In this document: in pieces, positions 1-8,502 of the stretch
Numbering within the stretch: the first letter of the stretch is position 1
Layout: each line of letters begins with the position of its first letter
Assembly (NCBI GenBank): GCA_034436555.1
Contig: DAOTUU010000021.1
Span: 1-64,000 of the forward strand
DNA from: JAFMJV01 sp034436555
Lineage (GTDB): Bacteria > Chloroflexota > Limnocylindria > Limnocylindrales > CSP1-4
Direction: 5' to 3'
Length of the DNA: 64,000 nucleotides
Position numbers and translations under genes: made by a program
Notes under the pieces: model-generated
The model's database searches: none
What the model was told of the DNA's origin: nothing
Seen by the model: the letters and a program-made list of their open reading frames with translations, nothing else

Positions 1-1159
1 GGACGTCGCTCTGGCCCGCGGTTCGGCTGATCTGGCCGTCATACCCGTAGCCGGAGCCGGTGATCTCGTAGCGCCGGCCGGGAATCGCCAGCGACACCGC
101 GGTCATCTGGTTGAGGGTGAGCGTGCCCGTCTTGTCGGAGTTGATGGCGGACGTGGAACCGAGCGTCTCCACCGAGCGGAGGCGCTTCATGATCGCGTGC
201 GCCTTGGCCAGCTCCTGGGTGCCCATCGAGAGGATGGTGGTCACGACCGCGGGCAGGCCCGTGGGGATGGCGGAAACGGCGAACGCGATGGCGGTCACGA
301 ACAGGGTCTGACGGTCCTCGCCGCGCGCGATGCCGATGGCCAGCGATGCGCCCAGCGCGATGCCCGCGATGACGAGCAGCTGGTTGGTCAGGGCCTTGAG
401 CTGGCGGGTGAGCGGGGAGTCCGTCTCCGCCGATGCGCTGAGCAGCCCGGAGATCTTGCCCACCTCGGTGGTCATGCCGGTGGACGTGACGAGGATCTCG
501 CCCGATCCGCGGGTCACGTTCGTGTTCATGTAGGCCATGCCGATGCGGTCGCCCAGCGGCGTGTCCGCGGTCGGTGCGGCGCTCGTGTCCTTGCCCACCG
601 GCACGCTCTCGCCGGTCAGCGCGGATTCGTCGATCTCCAGGGTGGCCGCGCTGATGATGCGCCCGTCCGCGGGCACCCGGTCGCCGGCCTCCACCGCCAC
701 GATGTCGCCGGGCACCAGCTCCTCCGCGGGGACGACCACCAGCTGGCCGCCCCGCCGGACCCGGGTCTTGAGGATCATCATCTGCTGGAGGGCAGACACC
801 GCCGCTGCGGCCTTGCCCTCCTGGTTCAGGCCCATCCACGCATTGAACAGGGTGAGCAGGATGAGCAGCAGGCCGGTGGACACCTCGCCCACCACGACCC
901 AGCTGACGATGCCCGCCACCAGCAGCACGATCTGCATCGGGTCCGCGTACTGGCGCAGGAAGCGCGTGATGAACGGCTCGGACTTGCCGGCCGCGAACGC
1001 GTTCGGGCCGTAGGTCGCGGCGCGCTGCTTCACCTCGTCCGCGGTGAGTCCCTTCTCCTGGGTCACCCCGGCCGTCTTCAGCGCGTCCGCGACCGCAAGC
1101 GTGTGCCACGGCGTGCCGGACGCCGCGGCCGGTGCGGTCGCGCCCGTCGTCTGCGTCAT
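1..1159 (-). CDS. Cation-transporting P-type ATPase, Ca2+ (P2A) type, N-terminal part
   Basis: Membrane ATPase that exports cations, most likely Ca2+, using a phospho-aspartate cycle. About 386 N-terminal residues lie in the window; the C-terminus runs off the left edge. Visible in order: a cation-ATPase N-terminal domain (about residues 17-80), the first membrane hairpin, the actuator domain with a TGES motif near residue 180, the membrane motif PTGLPAVVT (SERCA-like pumps usually have PEGLPAVVT), and the phosphorylation motif DKTGTLT encoded near 116-136. The start ATG at 1157-1159 follows a GGAGGG ribosome site by a few bases. The nearest upstream gene is isocitrate dehydrogenase on the same strand, 108 bases away. 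Ion specificity is inferred from family resemblance only, since the later transmembrane ligands are outside the window. Confidence 0.93.
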   Translation of the reverse strand, partial: MTQTTGATAPAAASGTPWHTLAVADALKTAGVTQEKGLTADEVKQRAATYGPNAFAAGKSEPFITRFLRQYADPMQIVLLVAGIVSWVVVGEVSTGLLLILLTLFNAWMGLNQEGKAAAAVSALQQMMILKTRVRRGGQLVVVPAEELVPGDIVAVEAGDRVPADGRIISAATLEIDESALTGESVPVGKDTSAAPTADTPLGDRIGMAYMNTNVTRGSGEILVTSTGMTTEVGKISGLLSASAETDSPLTRQLKALTNQLLVIAGIALGASLAIGIARGEDRQTLFVTAIAFAVSAIPTGLPAVVTTILSMGTQELAKAHAIMKRLRSVETLGSTSAINSDKTGTLTLNQMTAVSLAIPGRRYEITGSGYGYDGQISRTAGQSDV

Positions 1160-1221
1160 CGTTGCCCTCCAGATTCCCTCGGTCCGTGACGCGCACAGTA
1201 CTCCGTCGGCGCCATCCCCGA

Positions 1222-1240
1222 ATCACCTGTGACGGGTGAT
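1222..1240 (-). terminator. Small stem-loop after isocitrate dehydrogenase
   Basis: ATCACC pairs with GGTGAT across a 7-base loop. It lies 28 bases past the stop of the isocitrate dehydrogenase gene and before the ATPase gene. No T tract follows, so a termination role is only suggested by position. Confidence 0.3.
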
Positions 1241-1267
1241 ACGGGGTCGCGACGGTCGGAATATTGA

Positions 1268-2719
1268 TCAGCCCTGGGCGCGAGTGAACCCGTCGGTGCC
1301 GCCGTAGCGGCGCAGCTTGAGCACCTGGGTCCACGGCACGGCCGCCCCGACCCTCCCCAGCAGGCCGGCGAACGACGCGTCGGTGTAGGCCTGGCCGGGC
1401 AGCGGCGTGAAGCGGCAGCTCCACCAGCCCACGCTGTCCATCCGGCCACCCTCCGCCGGGAACGCGAGCGTGCCGCGGGTGGAGATCAGCTCCAGCTGCC
1501 AGTCGGGACCGGCCACGCCGCCCAGCAGCTCGCCGAGCGCCGACGGTGCCAGGTCGCTCTCGACGTAGATGTCGGCGCCGTAGACGTCCGTCGCGATCGC
1601 CCGGCTCGCCCCGTGGGTCCAGCGGGGGCGCGGGGCGGGGGCCGCCTCGGTGCGCGCGCCGGCCTTCGTGGGGAAGCGTCTGGAGGGCTGCCTGCCCAGA
1701 TTGGAGATGATCGCGTCCGCGAAGCCGGAGGTGGAGGTGGCGTGTTCCACGTCGCCCGTCTGGCGCGCGACGTCCAGCGTCACGGCCCCCGCCTCGAGGG
1801 TCACGAACACGGCGTCCTCGATGCGCCGCGCGGCGTCCCGCTCGCCCAGATGATCGAGCAGCATCACGGAGCTCAGGATGAGCGCCGTGGGGTTGATCAC
1901 GTTCTTGCCCGCGTACTTGGGCGCCGACCCGTGGACCGCCTCGAAGATGGCCACCTCGTCGCCGTAATTGCCGGACGACGCGAAGCCCAGGCCGCCCACC
2001 AGGCCCGACGCGAGGTCGCTGATGATGTCGCCCGCCAGGTTCGTGGTCACGATGACGTCGAACTGGGCCGGGTTCTTGGCCATCTGGTGGGCCACGTTGT
2101 CGATGATGAGGTGCTCGTGGGTGATGCCCGGGTACTCCGCGGCGAGCTCCTCGCCGACCTTCTTGAACAGGCCCTCGGTGTGCTTGAGGATGTTCGCCTT
2201 GGTCGCCACGGTGACCTTCTGGCGACCCTCGCGCTCCGCCAGCTCGAAGGCGTAGCGGATGATCTTCTCGGAGCCCAGGCGGCTGATGATCTTCAGCGCC
2301 ACCGCCACGTCCCGGGTGTTCTCGTACTCCACGCCGACGTACAGGTCCTCGAGGTTCTCGCGGACCACGATGAAGTCGACGCCCTCGCCGTCATAGCGCG
2401 TGGGCACACCCGGCAGCTGGCGCGCCGGCCGGATGTTGGCGTACGTCTCGAACAGCTTGCGCAGCGTGACGTTGGCGCTCTTCTCGCCGAAGCCGACGGG
2501 GGTCTCCAGGGGGCCCTTCAGGGCCACCCGCGTGCGCTCGATGGAGTCGCGCGTCTCCTTCGGCACGCCGGAGCTGTCCCCCTTGCGGAAGACCTCCGCG
2601 CCGGCCTCCGCCACCTCCCAGTCGATCTGGACGCCAGCCGCGTCGATGACGCGTCGCGCGGCATCGGTGACCTCCGGCCCGACGCCGTCGCCGGGGATGA
2701 GGGTGACCTTGTGGCTCAT
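1268..2719 (-). CDS. icd: Isocitrate dehydrogenase with C-terminal extra domain
   Basis: Oxidative decarboxylation of isocitrate to 2-oxoglutarate in the TCA cycle (cytoplasmic). 483 residues. The N-terminal two thirds is the isocitrate/isopropylmalate dehydrogenase fold: an N-terminal LIPGDGVGPEV, the substrate segment SANVTLRKLF (the S-x-N-x-x-LR isocitrate pattern), VVRENLEDLYVGVEY, and NPTALILSSVMLLDHLG near the cofactor site. Residues from about 345 onward form the additional C-terminal domain of the Thermus/Rickettsia-type enzymes, which explains the length compared with about 330-420 for other types. The ATG at 2717-2719 is preceded by GGAGG five bases upstream; the open frame extends further upstream but overlaps purE. 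NADP or NAD preference cannot be read with confidence. Confidence 0.93.
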   Translation of the reverse strand: MSHKVTLIPGDGVGPEVTDAARRVIDAAGVQIDWEVAEAGAEVFRKGDSSGVPKETRDSIERTRVALKGPLETPVGFGEKSANVTLRKLFETYANIRPARQLPGVPTRYDGEGVDFIVVRENLEDLYVGVEYENTRDVAVALKIISRLGSEKIIRYAFELAEREGRQKVTVATKANILKHTEGLFKKVGEELAAEYPGITHEHLIIDNVAHQMAKNPAQFDVIVTTNLAGDIISDLASGLVGGLGFASSGNYGDEVAIFEAVHGSAPKYAGKNVINPTALILSSVMLLDHLGERDAARRIEDAVFVTLEAGAVTLDVARQTGDVEHATSTSGFADAIISNLGRQPSRRFPTKAGARTEAAPAPRPRWTHGASRAIATDVYGADIYVESDLAPSALGELLGGVAGPDWQLELISTRGTLAFPAEGGRMDSVGWWSCRFTPLPGQAYTDASFAGLLGRVGAAVPWTQVLKLRRYGGTDGFTRAQG

Positions 2720-2774
2720 GGGACCTCCGAAGTCGGCGGGCTCGGGCGGCCCGCATGGATGGCGACGTGGACGC

Positions 2775-3278
2775 TCAGGCGAGCGGTGTCTCGTTGGTGG
2801 GGTCGGCCAGCACCGACTCGGTCTGCCGGGCGCGCCAGGCGTCCAGGCGGTCGGCCAGCCCGGGGTCGGACAGGGCCAGGATCTGCGCGGCGAGCAGGCC
2901 CGCATTCTGGGCGTTGCCGATGGCGACCGTGGCGACCGGGATGCCGCGCGGCATCTGGACGATCGACAGCAGCGAATCGAGGCCGCCCAGGTGCTGCGTG
3001 GGGATGGGCACGCCGATGACGGGCAACGCGGTCTTGGCTGCGAGCATGCCCGGCAGATGGGCCGCGCCGCCTGCGCCCGCCACGATGACCCGGATGCCGC
3101 GGGCGCGCGCGGTCTCCGCGTACGCGTACAGGTGGTCCGGGGTGCGATGCGCGGAGACGACCCGCATCTCCGCGGGAACGAGCAGCTCGGCGAGCACCTC
3201 GACCGCTGCCTCCAGGATGGGGAAGTCCGACCGGCTGCCACCGACCACGCCGACCCTCACCCTCGATGGTTCTGTCAC
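2775..3278 (-). CDS. purE: N5-carboxyaminoimidazole ribonucleotide mutase
   Basis: Converts N5-CAIR to CAIR in de novo purine synthesis, the step directly after PurK. 167 residues from the chosen GTG at 3276-3278. Recognisable class I PurE motifs: GVVGGSRSDFP near the N-terminus, VVSAHRTPD (substrate loop with the catalytic His), VIVAGAGGAAHLPGM and PVIGVPIPTQHLGGLDSLLSIVQMP. The GTG overlaps the purK stop codon by four bases (GTGA), so translation is probably coupled; an upstream in-frame ATG at 3362 would overlap purK by about 90 bases and adds only a low-complexity Arg-rich extension. Confidence 0.96.
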   Translation of the reverse strand: MTEPSRVRVGVVGGSRSDFPILEAAVEVLAELLVPAEMRVVSAHRTPDHLYAYAETARARGIRVIVAGAGGAAHLPGMLAAKTALPVIGVPIPTQHLGGLDSLLSIVQMPRGIPVATVAIGNAQNAGLLAAQILALSDPGLADRLDAWRARQTESVLADPTNETPLA

Positions 3279-4540
3279 GCGGCGGATTCTGGACCATCCG
3301 CGGCCTGCGCGGGTGCGGGACCTGGCGCCGCGGCGGGCGAGGGCGCGGGAGCGGGCTCCCACCGGAGTCGCGCGTGCGCGCCCGTCGCGCGCGCGAGGGC
3401 CGAGTCCGTGTCCGGTCCGAGGGCCGTGATGTGACCCATCTTCCGGCCCGCGAACACCTCCCGCTTGCCGTACACGTGGAGGTGCACGTCGAGGTCCCGG
3501 GCGATGTCAGCCGTGCCCGCAAGTCGCGCCGGGCGGCGCTCACCGTCACCCAGCAGATTGACCATGGCGGCCGGACGGACCGTGTCCGCCGGACCCGGCT
3601 CCATCCCACAGATGGCGCGGATGTGCTGCTGGAACTGGCTGGTGGCGCTCCCCTCGATCGTGGCGTGGCCGCTGTTGTGGACGCGCGGCGCGAGCTCGTT
3701 GACCACGAGGCGGTCGCCCGGCAGCAGGAACAGCTCCACGGTCAGGACACCGACCAGGTCCATCGCGTCGGCGAGGCGCGCCGCGATCGACTGGGCCTCG
3801 CGGGCGACCGCGTCAGGGACCCGGGCCGGCAGTACCGACTCGACCAGGATGCCGCCCGCGTGGCGGTTGGAGGACGGCGGGAATGGGCGGCTGGCGCCGG
3901 CGACGGACCGGGCGCACACGACCGACAGCTCCGACACGAAGGCCACCTCCGCCTCGGCGAGCATCGGGGTGCCGGGCGCCATCCCCAGCAGCGCCCATGC
4001 GCGATGCACCTGGTCGATGGTGGTGAGGCGCGCCTGGGAGCGGCCGTCGTACCCTCCGAACGCCGCCTTCACGCGGAGCGGCAGCCCCAGGACCGCGGCC
4101 GCGCGCTCGAGCGCCGGCGTGTCACCCGTCGACACCTGGCGCCAGGGGGCGACCGGCACGCCGTTCGCCTGGAGGAAGCGGCGCTCCGCCAGCCGGTCGT
4201 GGGTCACCCGGAGCGGCGTCAGGCCGGGCCGCACGGGGAACCGCGGCAGGAGCGCCTCCACGATCGCCGCATCGATGTGCTCCAGCTCATACGTGACCAC
4301 GGAGCAGCCCTCGGCCATCCGCAGCGCGGCAGCCGCATCCCGATACGTGCCCACCTCCACGTGATCGGCGATCGCGGACGCGGGGCAATCCGGGTCCGGG
4401 TCCAGGATGCGGATGCGGTACCCCATGGCCCGCGCCGCCTCACCCAGCATCAGGCCCAGCTGGCCGCCACCCAGGATGCCGATGGTGGCGGGCGGCAGGA
4501 TCGGGTCGCGACTGGGGACGACCGGCGGATCGGCGAGCAT
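3275..4540 (-). CDS. purK: N5-carboxyaminoimidazole ribonucleotide synthase
   Basis: ATP-grasp enzyme that carboxylates AIR to N5-CAIR with bicarbonate and ATP, feeding PurE. 421 residues. The N-terminal preATP-grasp motif GILGGGQLGLML, the central KAAFGGYDGRSQ segment, and the ATP-grasp Mg-binding region VELFLLPGDRLVVNELAPRVHNSGH are all intact, followed by the C-terminal PurK domain. The last 25 residues are an Ala/Pro-rich tail. A CACGAT hexamer lies six bases upstream of the ATG, matching the leaderless promoter pattern seen elsewhere in the window. A second, broken purK copy lies at 7466-8194; this one is the functional copy. Confidence 0.97.
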   Translation of the reverse strand: MLADPPVVPSRDPILPPATIGILGGGQLGLMLGEAARAMGYRIRILDPDPDCPASAIADHVEVGTYRDAAAALRMAEGCSVVTYELEHIDAAIVEALLPRFPVRPGLTPLRVTHDRLAERRFLQANGVPVAPWRQVSTGDTPALERAAAVLGLPLRVKAAFGGYDGRSQARLTTIDQVHRAWALLGMAPGTPMLAEAEVAFVSELSVVCARSVAGASRPFPPSSNRHAGGILVESVLPARVPDAVAREAQSIAARLADAMDLVGVLTVELFLLPGDRLVVNELAPRVHNSGHATIEGSATSQFQQHIRAICGMEPGPADTVRPAAMVNLLGDGERRPARLAGTADIARDLDVHLHVYGKREVFAGRKMGHITALGPDTDSALARATGAHARLRWEPAPAPSPAAAPGPAPAQAADGPESAA

Positions 4541-4546
4541 CTGCGT

Positions 4547-4552
4547 ATCGTG
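4547..4552 (-). promoter_or_regulatory. Putative -10 element of purKE (leaderless)
   Basis: CACGAT on the minus strand, six bases before the purK ATG. The same hexamer and nearly the same spacing are kept in front of the purK pseudogene (about 8200), which supports it being functional. Confidence 0.45.
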
Positions 4553-4591
4553 CCGCGTTCGGGCGCGCGATGCGGGCGAGCGGTTCCGGCG

Positions 4592-6667
4592 TCAGCGACC
4601 CTTGAGCCGGCAGGCATCGGCACCGAAGACGCCCGCGGACATCGGCTTCCCGTCCGGGCAGGTGACGCTGGAGAAGCTGAGCGTCTCGAAACGCGTCCGA
4701 CGCAGGTCGGCGCCGGTCAGGTCCACGTGGTCGAACCGCGCCGAGTCGAGCCGGGCATTCCCGAAGTCGAGCCCTCGCAGGTCGCCCACCCCGTCGTACG
4801 GACCGGAGAACCCCACGCCGGTCAGGTCGAGGCCCGCGAGGTCGAGACCCGGAGGCTGGACGACCGGCACGTCGATCCTGGCGCCGGACAGGCGCACATC
4901 GGCAGGTCCGCCGGCAAGCAGCCCCAGGCCGAACATCGCGTTCCTCAGGTCCGCCCCCGCCGCAACGGCGCCATCCGTGGCGCCCCAGAGGGACGCCCCC
5001 GTGAGCTGCGCGCCCGAGAGGTCCGCGCCCGAGAGATCCGCGGAGATGTTCGCGCCGCGCATCCGGGAGTCCCGGAGCACCGCGCCGGTCCAGTCGGCGT
5101 ACCCCACGCGCGCCCCAGACAGGTCGATGCCCGTGAGGTCCGCGCCAGCGGCATCGGCGTCGATCGTCGCGAAGCTGCAATCGGCGCCCGCGGCGAGCGT
5201 GCACGTGCCCCACGGCACCAGCGGACCGGCCGTGCCCAGCCGGATGGTCGAGCGCTCCGGGTGCCCGTGGTCGGTGGCCGCGAGGAGCGCCACGCCTCCC
5301 GGCAGCAGCGTGAGCACGGCGCCGACCGGGTCCGTCACAAGCGCATCCACGGGGCGGGTGAAGTAGGGTCGCCCGGCGGGCAGGCGCGCCCACGTGGCGC
5401 CATCGTCGGTCGACCTCCAGGCCAGGGTCTGCTCGGCACCGGCGTTCACCCAGTCCTCCGCGGCGTCACGCCGCGTCTCGACGGAGAGGAGCGACAGCGA
5501 TCCGTCGTCGCCGGCCGATGGCGTCAGCGAGCGAACCCCGCGGGCCGTGGAGGTCTGGTCGTCCGGGACGCTGCCGGGGAGATCGCCGGTGGTCCACGAC
5601 GCGACGTCACTGGTGGATGCGATCCGGGTGACCTCGCCATCCACCGCCAGCAGCCGGTCGCCGGCGACCCCCACGAGGCGTCCGCTGCCCCGCAGCCGGT
5701 CCTGCACCTCGCTCTCCAGGTGGCGGGCGCAGTCACGCGATCGGGGTCGCGGCGGCACGTCGATGACCCCGGTGGCCGCGAGGTCCACGGGCGTCCAGCG
5801 TCCTTCCGGTCCGTCCGCGCGCCAGGCACGGGGCTGCTGGATCGTGAACAGCAGGGTGTCCGCGTCGCCGCCGGCGACCAGGCTGTGATGGAGGCTGTCG
5901 CGCTTGCAGGGCAGCTCGGTGCCCTCCAGCACGAGCGTCTCCCCGACATCGAACAGCCGCCCGGCCTCCAACGAGCGCGGACCGGTGATGGTCGATGCGA
6001 CCGACCAATCCTGCCCATCGGTCGAGCGCAGGATGACCAGGCTCGAGGGCTTCCGGAGGTTCGTGGCGGTGCTGCCGGCCACGATCCAGCCGCCGTCCTT
6101 CGCCGGCAGGATGCTCTGCAGCGCGGGCGACGCCGTCATCCCGAGGATCGTGCGCGCGTCCACGCGGCGCCAGTCCCGGCCGTCCTTGGAGAGCCAGATC
6201 AGGCTCACCAGTCGGGCCTCCTGGGCGCAGGAGCGGGGACACGCGGTGTAGTAGAGGGCGCGGCCGAGGGCCGCGTAGCCGTCCGGTCCCGCGGCGATCG
6301 CCACGGGTCGGAACCCCGCGGTGGCGGTCATCCCACGCGGCGGGCGGAACCCCTGGAGGTCGTCCACGATCGCGGTGGTCCAGGTTCCGTCGCCAGGGGC
6401 GCGGATCGCCACGGTGGGCGGGCCGAGCCGTGCCTTCGAACCGCCGCTGGAGCCCAGCAGCACGATCGTGCCGTCGCGCCCCGCGACGAGCGACGGATCC
6501 CGGAACTGGAACCCATCCGGCAGCGCGTCACCGTCCACCGGGAACTGGGCGCCGGCCGGCAGGATCGGCGCGGGGTCCGGCGACTGGCCCAGGGTCGGTC
6601 CCGGCACGGCCAGGACGGCGACGACGACCGCCGCCGAGAACAGCACCATGAGCCCCGATCGTCGCAT
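4592..6667 (-). CDS. Secreted Asp-box beta-propeller-like protein with C-terminal pentapeptide repeats
   Basis: Exported protein of unknown function, 691 residues. An N-terminal signal peptide (MRRSGLM then a hydrophobic stretch ending at ...TLGQ) is followed by a long region with Asp-box-like S-x-D-G-x-x-W motifs (SKDGRDW, STDGQDW, STDDGATW), as in sialidase/BNR-type beta-propellers. The last ~170 residues contain pentapeptide repeats of the A(D/N)LSG kind (DLTGI-DLSGA, ADLSGADLSG), predicted to form a right-handed beta-helix. The ATG at 6665-6667 was preferred over one at 6724 because it places the charged start of the signal peptide correctly and has a GGGGGAC site just upstream. A paralogue with the same layout lies at 10089-12179. 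Confidence 0.75.
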   Translation of the reverse strand: MRRSGLMVLFSAAVVVAVLAVPGPTLGQSPDPAPILPAGAQFPVDGDALPDGFQFRDPSLVAGRDGTIVLLGSSGGSKARLGPPTVAIRAPGDGTWTTAIVDDLQGFRPPRGMTATAGFRPVAIAAGPDGYAALGRALYYTACPRSCAQEARLVSLIWLSKDGRDWRRVDARTILGMTASPALQSILPAKDGGWIVAGSTATNLRKPSSLVILRSTDGQDWSVASTITGPRSLEAGRLFDVGETLVLEGTELPCKRDSLHHSLVAGGDADTLLFTIQQPRAWRADGPEGRWTPVDLAATGVIDVPPRPRSRDCARHLESEVQDRLRGSGRLVGVAGDRLLAVDGEVTRIASTSDVASWTTGDLPGSVPDDQTSTARGVRSLTPSAGDDGSLSLLSVETRRDAAEDWVNAGAEQTLAWRSTDDGATWARLPAGRPYFTRPVDALVTDPVGAVLTLLPGGVALLAATDHGHPERSTIRLGTAGPLVPWGTCTLAAGADCSFATIDADAAGADLTGIDLSGARVGYADWTGAVLRDSRMRGANISADLSGADLSGAQLTGASLWGATDGAVAAGADLRNAMFGLGLLAGGPADVRLSGARIDVPVVQPPGLDLAGLDLTGVGFSGPYDGVGDLRGLDFGNARLDSARFDHVDLTGADLRRTRFETLSFSSVTCPDGKPMSAGVFGADACRLKGR

Positions 6668-6760
6668 CGCGTCCCCCGTCGGCACGGTCGCCGGCCCCTC
6701 CCGCCGTGGCCCGTCTGGGGACATGCTAGCGAGCCGTGTCCAGCACCGGCCGGGGTCGCC

Positions 6761-7144
6761 TCACCAGATCGTCTCGACCCCGTACCGCGCGATGTGGGGG
6801 TCGGCGGTGATGATCGGGATGGCGAGCGCCTGTGCCTGGGCGACGATCAGGCGGTCGAACGGGTCGGCGTGAATCCGTGGCAGAGACGCCGCGGCGACGG
6901 CGTGGTCGAACGCGATTGCCAAGGGCACCATCCGCTCCGCGATGACGGCCTCGAGGAGTCGCGAGGGTTCGACCGGAACGGAGAGTCGGCCCTTGGCGAC
7001 CTTGATGGCGACCTCCCATGCGGTCGCCGCACTGACCAGCACCCGCGTGGCCGGATCCCGGATGAAGGCCAGGACCCGCACCGACAGCCGACCATCGTTC
7101 GTCAACCACCAGATCAGGCCATGGGTGTCGAGCAGACCCGTCAC
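6761..7144 (-). CDS. PIN-domain ribonuclease toxin (VapC family)
   Basis: Toxin of a type II toxin-antitoxin pair, a Mg2+-dependent RNase acting in the cytoplasm. 127 residues, the usual PIN length. The first acidic residue is in LLDTHGLIWWL, typical of the 'LLDTHxLLW' VapC subgroup; further conserved acids occur in SAATAWEVAIK (E) and HADPFDRLIVAQA (D and D), and the C-terminal ITADPHIARY segment is also typical. The GTG start at 7142-7144 overlaps the antitoxin stop by four bases (GTGA). A remnant of a second copy of this toxin's last dozen residues is found at 8946-8990. Confidence 0.9.
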   Translation of the reverse strand: MTGLLDTHGLIWWLTNDGRLSVRVLAFIRDPATRVLVSAATAWEVAIKVAKGRLSVPVEPSRLLEAVIAERMVPLAIAFDHAVAAASLPRIHADPFDRLIVAQAQALAIPIITADPHIARYGVETIW

Positions 7145-7368
7145 ATGTATTCCTCGAACTCCGGCAGCGGTGCATCGAAGTCGTCGGACATCCAGACCTT
7201 GCCCGCCCAGATGCCTGGCACGCGTGGCTGCGCCTCTGGCGGGACGTACGGCGAGAGCACCGCGATCGGCTTGCCGGCACGCGCGATCACGATCTCCTCG
7301 CCGCGCTCGACCCGCTCCAGCAGTCGTGACAGGTGGGTCTTCGCCTCGTGCACGTTCACGGTCTCCAT
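7141..7368 (-). CDS. Phd/YefM-type antitoxin of the vapC pair
   Basis: Antitoxin that binds and neutralises the PIN toxin encoded immediately downstream and usually represses the operon. 75 residues. The N-terminal METVNVHEAKTHLSRLLERV followed by GEEIVIARAGKPIAVL is a clear Phd/YefM DNA-binding fold; the C-terminal ~30 residues (rich in P, W, D and E) would be the toxin-binding tail. The ATG at 7366-7368 was chosen because the Phd domain begins there; an upstream in-frame extension runs into the broken purK. Repeated GGTTAGTC motifs just upstream may be its operator. A close paralogue is fused to toxin remnants at 8946-9125. Confidence 0.9.
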   Translation of the reverse strand: METVNVHEAKTHLSRLLERVERGEEIVIARAGKPIAVLSPYVPPEAQPRVPGIWAGKVWMSDDFDAPLPEFEEYM

Positions 7369-7394
7369 GTCGACGATGGTGGCCGAGACCGCAG

Positions 7395-7417
7395 GGTTAG
7401 TCAACATGGTTAGTCCA
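7395..7417 (-). promoter_or_regulatory. Putative antitoxin operator: direct repeat
   Basis: Two direct copies of GGTTAGTCMA (7395-7404 and 7408-7417) spaced 13 bases start to start, 27 bases upstream of the antitoxin start. The related antitoxin chimera at 9125 has GGTTGATCAACC and TTGGTCAACC in the equivalent position, so the element travels with this antitoxin family. Autoregulation is inferred, not shown. Confidence 0.45.
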
Positions 7418-7465
7418 CATCCATCGCCGTCCTCGTGCCATCCGCCCAGGACCAGGTGACGGGAT

Positions 7466-8194
7466 CGCGTCGGAGATGTCGGCGGGCAGCAGCGACTCGG
7501 CGAGGATGCCCCCGCTGTGCCGATTGGAGTCGGGCGGGAACGGCTGGGTGGTGCCGGCGACGGAGCGGGCGCAGACGACCGACAGCTCCGACCGGAAGTC
7601 GAGCTCCGCTTCCACCAGGACCGGGATGCCCGGCTGGATACCCAGGCGCGCCGACGCGTCGTGGACCTCGTCGTCGGTGGTGATGCGGACCTGGGAGCGG
7701 CCGTCGAAGCCCCCAAACGCCGCCTTCACGCGGAGGGGCAGACCCCGGTCCGTGGCCGCACGCACCATGCCGGCGGTGTCCCCGGTCACCACCTCCCGCC
7801 ACGCGGCCACCGGGACACCGTTCGCTCCACGAATCGTCGTTCGGCAAGGCGATCCTGGGTGACGCGGAGCGGGGTCAGCCCGGGGCGCACCGGGAGGCGC
7901 GGCAGGAGGCGCCTCCACGATCGCCGCGTCGATGCGCTCGAGCTCGTACGTGACGACGCTGCACCCCTGGGCCATCCGGAGCGCAGCCGCCACGTCGTGA
8001 TTGGAACCCACCTCCACATGGTCCGCGATGGCGGCCGCCGGGCAGCCCGGATCGGGATCCAACACGCGGATGCGGTAGCCCATGGCGCGCGCCGCGAGCT
8101 CCAGCATCCGCCCCAGCTGGCCGCCGCCCTGGATGCCGATCATGGCGGGCGGCAGGATGGGCGCAGACGTGGGGTCCGTGGGTGCCGTGGTCAC
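7466..8194 (-). pseudogene. purK: Second purK copy, frameshifted and truncated
   Basis: A decayed duplicate of the purK gene at 3275-4540. Homology starts at the equivalent GTG (8194; ...PILPPAMIGIQGGGQLGRML) and runs through the KAAFGGFDGRSQ segment to GGILAESLLPADISDAI, where it stops: the rest of the ATP-grasp site and the C-terminal domain (about 160 residues in the intact gene) are missing. Inside, one base is inserted near 7908 and one is lost near 7824 relative to the intact gene, so about 28 codons between them are read out of frame although the overall frame stays open. Even the CACGAT promoter hexamer before the start is retained. Loss of the catalytic half means it cannot make active PurK. 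Confidence 0.88.
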
Positions 8195-8502
8195 CCGGTA
8201 TCGTGCCGCCTCCGCGGCGGCCGGGTGCGGGCCGCCGTCCCTGACCCGCCGGATCGACCCCATCGATCCGTGACGGGTCGACGGGGTCGCGAGTCACCAC
8301 GCAACGACCCACGTGCTGGTAAGTGCCTCGGAGGCGATGCTCGAGCGCCGCGACGGGAGGATCCACGACCGGCCCGACGCCACGGGATGACGAGTCGAGG
8401 CGGCTGACCCACCCAAGACCACGTCCATCGATGGCTGACGACTCGCGAGCCCCGGTCGGTGGGCGCGGCGGGGCGAGGCGGACTGGAACCCGTCGTGCTC
8501 GA
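8195..8502. other. 308-base intergenic stretch, nothing recognised
   Basis: Lies between the start of the purK pseudogene and the stop of the META lipoprotein. Apart from the pseudogene's promoter remnant at its left edge I see no gene, repeat or RNA. Short open frames here have no recognisable motifs. Confidence 0.5.

Noticed and set aside
39..1424. A 461-codon minus-strand frame over the ATPase gene
   Set aside because: It is in a different frame from the P-type ATPase motifs (TGES, DKTGTLT), which define the real gene.
3266..7459. A 1397-codon open frame on the plus strand
   Set aside because: It runs antisense through purE, purK and the secreted protein. Its translation is Arg/His/Gly-rich low complexity without motifs, a common artefact of high GC content.
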